DNA of 47,071 bases, taken from positions 1 through 47,071 of the forward strand of contig JAIBAD010000009.1 in assembly GCA_019695395.1 (NCBI GenBank), in the 5' to 3' direction. The DNA comes from Alphaproteobacteria bacterium. GTDB lineage: Bacteria; Pseudomonadota; Alphaproteobacteria; JAEUKQ01; JAIBAD01. A program made the position numbers and the translations under genes. Each line of letters begins with the position of its first letter. Within the stretch, counting starts at the first letter, position 1. The notes under the pieces were generated by a model. The model saw only the letters and a program-made list of their open reading frames with translations, searched no databases and was not told the origin of the DNA. This document shows positions 44,284 to 47,071 of this stretch, piece after piece.

Positions 44284-44613
44284 TCAATAGCTTTGGCAAT
44301 CATTACCCAGCCATGACCAGGTACGAATAATACCATTTTGGTCAATTTCAAATTTTGTTTTACATTTATAATGGACAATTTGTCTTGGCGATCCAGGTGT
44401 ATCATCACCAACCTGATCGATATCATCATAAGCATATTCCATAATGCTTGTGCCATTTTGAAAAGTGTAAGATTTATCGGGTGGGCCCCATGCATATACT
44501 AATTCATCAACATGACGCCCGATAAAGGCGTCTAGTTTACCTTCATATTTTTCGGTTGTCATACATGAAGTTAAAAAAAATGGTAGAAATAATATAAAAT
44601 AAATATATCGCAT
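44284..44613 (-). CDS. Small putative lipoprotein
   Basis: 109 residues. MRYIYFILFLPFFLTSCMTT has a lipoprotein signal peptide with lipobox LTSC (Cys17), so export and lipid anchoring are likely. The mature part begins with EGKLDAFIGRHVDELVYAWG, which resembles the opening of SmpA/BamE-like small lipoproteins, followed by PPDKSYTFQNG, and ends with a cysteine-containing IRTWSWLGNDC. The two late cysteines (in VHYKCK and GNDC) could form a disulfide. I cannot name the family. It lies between a minus-strand terminator (44676-44709) and the RTX relic, so it should have its own promoter. Confidence 0.65.
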   Translation of the reverse strand: MRYIYFILFLPFFLTSCMTTEKYEGKLDAFIGRHVDELVYAWGPPDKSYTFQNGTSIMEYAYDDIDQVGDDTPGSPRQIVHYKCKTKFEIDQNGIIRTWSWLGNDCQSY

Positions 44614-44675
44614 AAAATGACTCTATTAGAATAAAAATTATAAATTAATTTTAATTATACAATTTATTTTTTAAT

Positions 44676-44709
44676 AAAAAAAGCCGCATTATTTTCAATA
44701 CGGCTTTTT
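44676..44709 (-). terminator. Rho-independent terminator after the second RTX gene
   Basis: AAAAAGCCG at 44677-44685 pairs with CGGCTTTTT at 44701-44709, with an inner ATT/AAT extension. On the minus strand the stem is followed by a long T-run (CTTTTTTTATTAA). It lies 26 bases after the stop of the RTX gene at 44735. Confidence 0.85.
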
Positions 44710-44734
44710 GCGATTATTGATTATATATTCAGAA

Positions 44735-45561
44735 TTATTTTACTAAACTCGATGGGGCCGTTAAGGATAAAGTCCATTCGCCTTGGGATTTCAAATAATC
44801 TTTTACATCACTTAAGGAAGCATGACTGGCACCAAATGACGCAACTGCCTCTTTTAATTGTTCGGCTGTAATTGTAATAAAACCTTCACGTGGAATATCA
44901 TCACTATCAATCCATTGGTCTTTAAAGAAGAAATCTTCAACAGATACGACTTTATCTACACCATCACGTCCTGCTACGGAGTCTGTGAAGGTAAATGTTT
45001 CATCAGAGCTTCCTGGATATTTAGTTGTAATATCAAGAAAATAATCGTCCGCATTACCAGCAAAATATAAGCTATCACGACCATTTCCACCATAAATATA
45101 ATCATTACCTTTACCCGCAACAAAATCATCGGCATCATACCCAACATCACCACCAAACAAAATGTCATTCCCATCACCACCATCAAGAAAGTCATCATCA
45201 TTTTTTCCATACAATTTATCATCACCAGCACCACCAAACAAAACGTCTCTACCATCACCACCATTCAACATATCATCGCCATTTTGACCATCTAATGTAT
45301 CATCACCTTGATCACCCCATAACTCATCATCACCATTGCCACCCCATAGATTATCATTACCGCGACCACCACCAAGATAGTCATTTAAATTACCACCAAT
45401 TAATAAATCATTTCCTCTGCCGCCATAAAGCTCATTTTCTTCATCAAGATTGCCGATTAGCACATCATTGCCATAAGTACCCGTTTCTGTACGAGCCGTT
45501 GTTGATCCAAAATCAGTTTTTGGATTTCTTACAAAACTACTTTTTTAGATGATAAAGACAT
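44735..45561 (-). CDS. RTX calcium-binding repeat protein with a 5' frameshift
   Basis: The in-frame body (from about 45520) encodes SFVRNPKTDFGS, then GNDVLIGN and roughly a dozen G-G-x-G-x-D-D-x-L nonapeptides (GGNGDDELW, GGAGDDKLY). The tail has VEDFFFKDQWIDSDDI, then a helical part with AVASFGASHASLSD and LSLTAPSSLVK. A good start, ATG 45561 after AAAGGA, reads MSLSSKKVVL and then stops. With one more A in the run at 45541-45546 (six present) it would read MSLSSKKSSFVRNPK and join the body. This suggests an indel, a slippage-based switch, or an assembly error. Without correction, translation could only start internally (GTG 45463). Its tail resembles the LLSQAMGGFG type less closely. Confidence 0.8.
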
Positions 45562-45636
45562 AAAATATTCCTTTAAATGTAAAAAAATTATTCATAGCAA
45601 TTCTCAATACATAAGTATGTTACTTTTATAAAATTT

Positions 45637-46104
45637 TTAAGCAATTGAAGAATTATGATCTTGATTTTTGGCTACGGAACGTTTTATCGCCTGAATTTCT
45701 ATCTGCTTTAATTTATCGATATTAGGATTACGTTTGGTTGATCCATATTTTTCAGGGTTTAATTTACAAGCAATCCATTTCATCGTGCTGATTACCATAC
45801 GGGTATAGGTAAATCGCTGGCTGATGCTTAATGATTTCTCGTGATCAACTAAAAAACTTTGGGTACGTTTAACAATTTGTACCACCTTATCCACCATCAT
45901 ATCGGATTGAATACGTCTGGCCTTCATATAAAGAGTATAGAATTCCGGTTCCTCTAACAGCCAAACCATAATTTGATCAGCAGGGGGCAGGGTTTGATCA
46001 TCCTCACACAATTTTTCCAATTCATATCCCTGGGCAATTTGGATACATATTTTTTTAGCTAAAGCTGGATCATAGGTAAATGATTGAGACAGTGATTGAG
46101 ACAT
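45637..46104 (-). CDS. Phage terminase small subunit-like protein
   Basis: 155 residues. The pattern LAKKICIQIAQGYELEKLCE, then QIMVWLLEEPEFYTLYMKAR, is the helix-turn-helix of a DNA-packaging small subunit (I-C-x-x-I-A-x-G-x-x-L, W-L-x-x-x-P-E-F-x-x-x-Y-x-x-A-R), and the C-terminal MKWIACKLNPEKYGSTKR matches the W-x-A-x-x-x-x-P-x-x-Y-G end of such proteins. In phages it recognises DNA ends and recruits the large subunit. Here no large terminase, portal or other phage gene is adjacent: RTX genes lie on both sides. The start has an ideal Shine-Dalgarno (AAAGGAGG, 8 bases before the ATG at 46104), stronger than almost any in the window, suggesting an expressed gene. It may be a domesticated DNA-binding protein or a prophage remnant. 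Confidence 0.7.
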   Translation of the reverse strand: MSQSLSQSFTYDPALAKKICIQIAQGYELEKLCEDDQTLPPADQIMVWLLEEPEFYTLYMKARRIQSDMMVDKVVQIVKRTQSFLVDHEKSLSISQRFTYTRMVISTMKWIACKLNPEKYGSTKRNPNIDKLKQIEIQAIKRSVAKNQDHNSSIA

Positions 46105-46248
46105 GGGGGTATCCTCCTTTAAATAGGTAATAACAAAAAAAACATAATCATCTGATACATGACTATGTGTTAGTAATAATTATGGGTTTAAAACAACAAT
46201 TCTAGATTATGTCACAACATGGTTTTTCCTTTCCGTTCGCCCAAATAA

Positions 46249-46276
46249 AAAAGCCCTTTTGAAATCAAAAGGGCTT
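46249..46276 (-). terminator. Second minus-strand terminator upstream of the terminase-like gene
   Basis: AAGCCCTTTTGA pairs perfectly with TCAAAAGGGCTT around a short AA loop. On the minus strand the stem runs into GGGCTTTTTTTATTT; the plus side has no T-run. It is the second terminator after the RTX gene at 46460, 130-160 bases beyond the first. Confidence 0.88.
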
Positions 46277-46408
46277 TGGATACACGTATTTAAGTATGAC
46301 AATATTTAACAGATTTCTATTACCTTGTCAAGAAAAATCGTACATTTTTATCTTAAAGCTTTATGGTTCTTTATTATATTAAGCATTTTATCTATAATTT
46401 TCTAAAAT

Positions 46409-46436
46409 AAAAGCCACCAGAAACCTGATGGCTTTT
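46409..46436 (-). terminator. Rho-independent terminator after the third RTX gene
   Basis: AAAAGCCACCAG at 46409-46420 pairs with CTGATGGCTTTT at 46425-46436 (one A-C mismatch). On the minus strand it is followed by TTTTATTTTAGA. It lies 24 bases after the stop of the RTX gene at 46460. Confidence 0.85.
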
Positions 46437-46459
46437 ATCACAGCAATTAAATTAATCTA

Positions 46460-47071
46460 TTAAACTGTATGTCTTGGATCAACAACCGCTGTTAAATATG
46501 ATTGGCTGGATTGGTCATATGAATCTAACCCCTCAACCGTACCAGATCCATCCACCCCAAATCCACCCATAGCTTGCGAAAGAAGTGATGACGTTGAATC
46601 TACATCATCTGCGACAAGACTATAGCGTGATAAAACATCTTTAATAGATAAAATACCTGTTTTATCTGATTTTACATATTCAATATTAAAATAACTATCT
46701 CTTTCACGTGTCGTCTTATTGTAACAAGTAAAATTATAAGGGGATTTGAAAAGAGTCGCAGCTTTAAACACAAAATTAGAAAGGTCTAATGATCCAAAAT
46801 CAATGGTATCATCAAAGTTATCTTCATGATTATAATCCCATTCCGTTCCATTATTTCCATGCACTGTATCATCCAAACCATCATTATTATCCAATGATAC
46901 ATCAAAAGTATCTTTCCCTTCACCACCTGCTAAAAAATCATTTCCCTTACCACCAACTATAAGATCATTTCCTGCTCCACCAAATATTAGATCAAAATTA
47001 TTACCACCTTCAATATAATCATCTCCATCCCCTCCATAAATTTTATCTTCACCTTCATTACCATAAAGATT
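46460..47071 (-). CDS. RTX calcium-binding repeat protein, C-terminal part (5' cut by window)
   Basis: The frame is open to the window edge, 203 residues. The first ~60 residues are nonapeptides (GGDGDDYIE, GGAGNDLIV, GGKGNDFLA) that belong to the gene although an internal ATG at 46894 exists. After a spacer (about 60-150) comes the tail: ADDVDSTSSLLSQAMGGFG, then a glycine-serine linker and YDQSSQSYLTAVV. The ADDxDxTSLLSQAMGGFG block is nearly the same as in the RTX protein at 42398 and is kept in the relic at 43883, so it is a shared export or family module. Secretion by a type I system is inferred. A terminator follows at 46409-46436. Confidence 0.88.
   Translation of the reverse strand, partial: NLYGNEGEDKIYGGDGDDYIEGGNNFDLIFGGAGNDLIVGGKGNDFLAGGEGKDTFDVSLDNNDGLDDTVHGNNGTEWDYNHEDNFDDTIDFGSLDLSNFVFKAATLFKSPYNFTCYNKTTRERDSYFNIEYVKSDKTGILSIKDVLSRYSLVADDVDSTSSLLSQAMGGFGVDGSGTVEGLDSYDQSSQSYLTAVVDPRHTV

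Larger units (their letters stand above)
46105..46459. other. Intergenic stretch with two minus-strand terminators
   Basis: No gene is supported. It contains terminators at 46249-46276 and 46409-46436. About 130 bases lie between them, enough for a short RNA, but no promoter or conserved structure is clear. The part next to 46104 should hold the promoter of the terminase-like gene. Confidence 0.6.

Noticed and set aside
42985-45552. Histidine-rich plus-strand reading frames and methionine-rich minus frames over the RTX genes
   Set aside because: They are antisense or shifted readings of GGxGxD repeats (CAT/CACC and ATGATG codons) and have no start context or family likeness.

Overview
The window is a chromosomal segment of an AT-rich alphaproteobacterium. 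The sequence supports this through a COQ9 (rpsU-divergent family) gene beside rpsU and def, an L36 lacking zinc cysteines, a Mg-type HemB, RTX proteins with the LLSQAMGGFG-type tail, and a 78-residue protein of a kind I associate with Rhodospirillales-like genomes. I cannot name the genus. A gut, insect or protist-associated Rhodospirillales/Acetobacterales/Holosporales relative is a guess from base composition and gene content only.

Layout. 1-6250 (+): the tail of a penicillin-acylase-family hydrolase, then threonine ammonia-lyase, cystathionine beta-synthase, cystathionine gamma-lyase/synthase and RNase R. The sulfur genes form a reverse transsulfuration route from homocysteine to cysteine that yields 2-oxobutyrate, the same product as IlvA. 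6251-20406: a mixed block with a methyltransferase, a secreted PA14-like protein, a GabT-type aminotransferase, a DJ-1/PfpI protein without its catalytic cysteine, an MFS transporter, a trimethylamine/histamine-dehydrogenase-like flavoprotein, and an alpha-2-macroglobulin/PBP1C pair. 20592-24152 (+): four genes overlapping by ATGA, namely a PaiB-like flavin protein followed by neuA, neuB and neuC for sialic-acid-type sugar synthesis. 24153-29254: a TPR protein, a membrane protein, rpmJ, a glutathione transferase, a stand-alone Hint protein, about 1 kb of gene-free DNA with an orphan terminator, and a decaying MazE/MazF-type toxin-antitoxin pair.

29372-42327 is ordinary housekeeping: recJ, the p-aminobenzoate operon pabB-pabA-pabC, cobA-cobB, hemB, an ornithine/lysine decarboxylase, rpsU, def, COQ9 and a periplasmic 5'-nucleotidase. 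42398-47071 is an accessory region on the minus strand. It holds three RTX (calcium-binding repeat) proteins, the last cut by the window edge and one frameshifted near its start, the relic tail of a fourth, a small lipoprotein and a lone terminase-small-subunit-like gene. Strong intrinsic terminators frame these units.

The most interesting parts are the RTX island, with paralogous secretion tails, a relic and a terminase-like gene; the Hint protein; the orphan terminator; the broken toxin-antitoxin pair; and the amine dehydrogenase with an acidic pocket. I saw no tRNA, rRNA, CRISPR array or intact insertion sequence.
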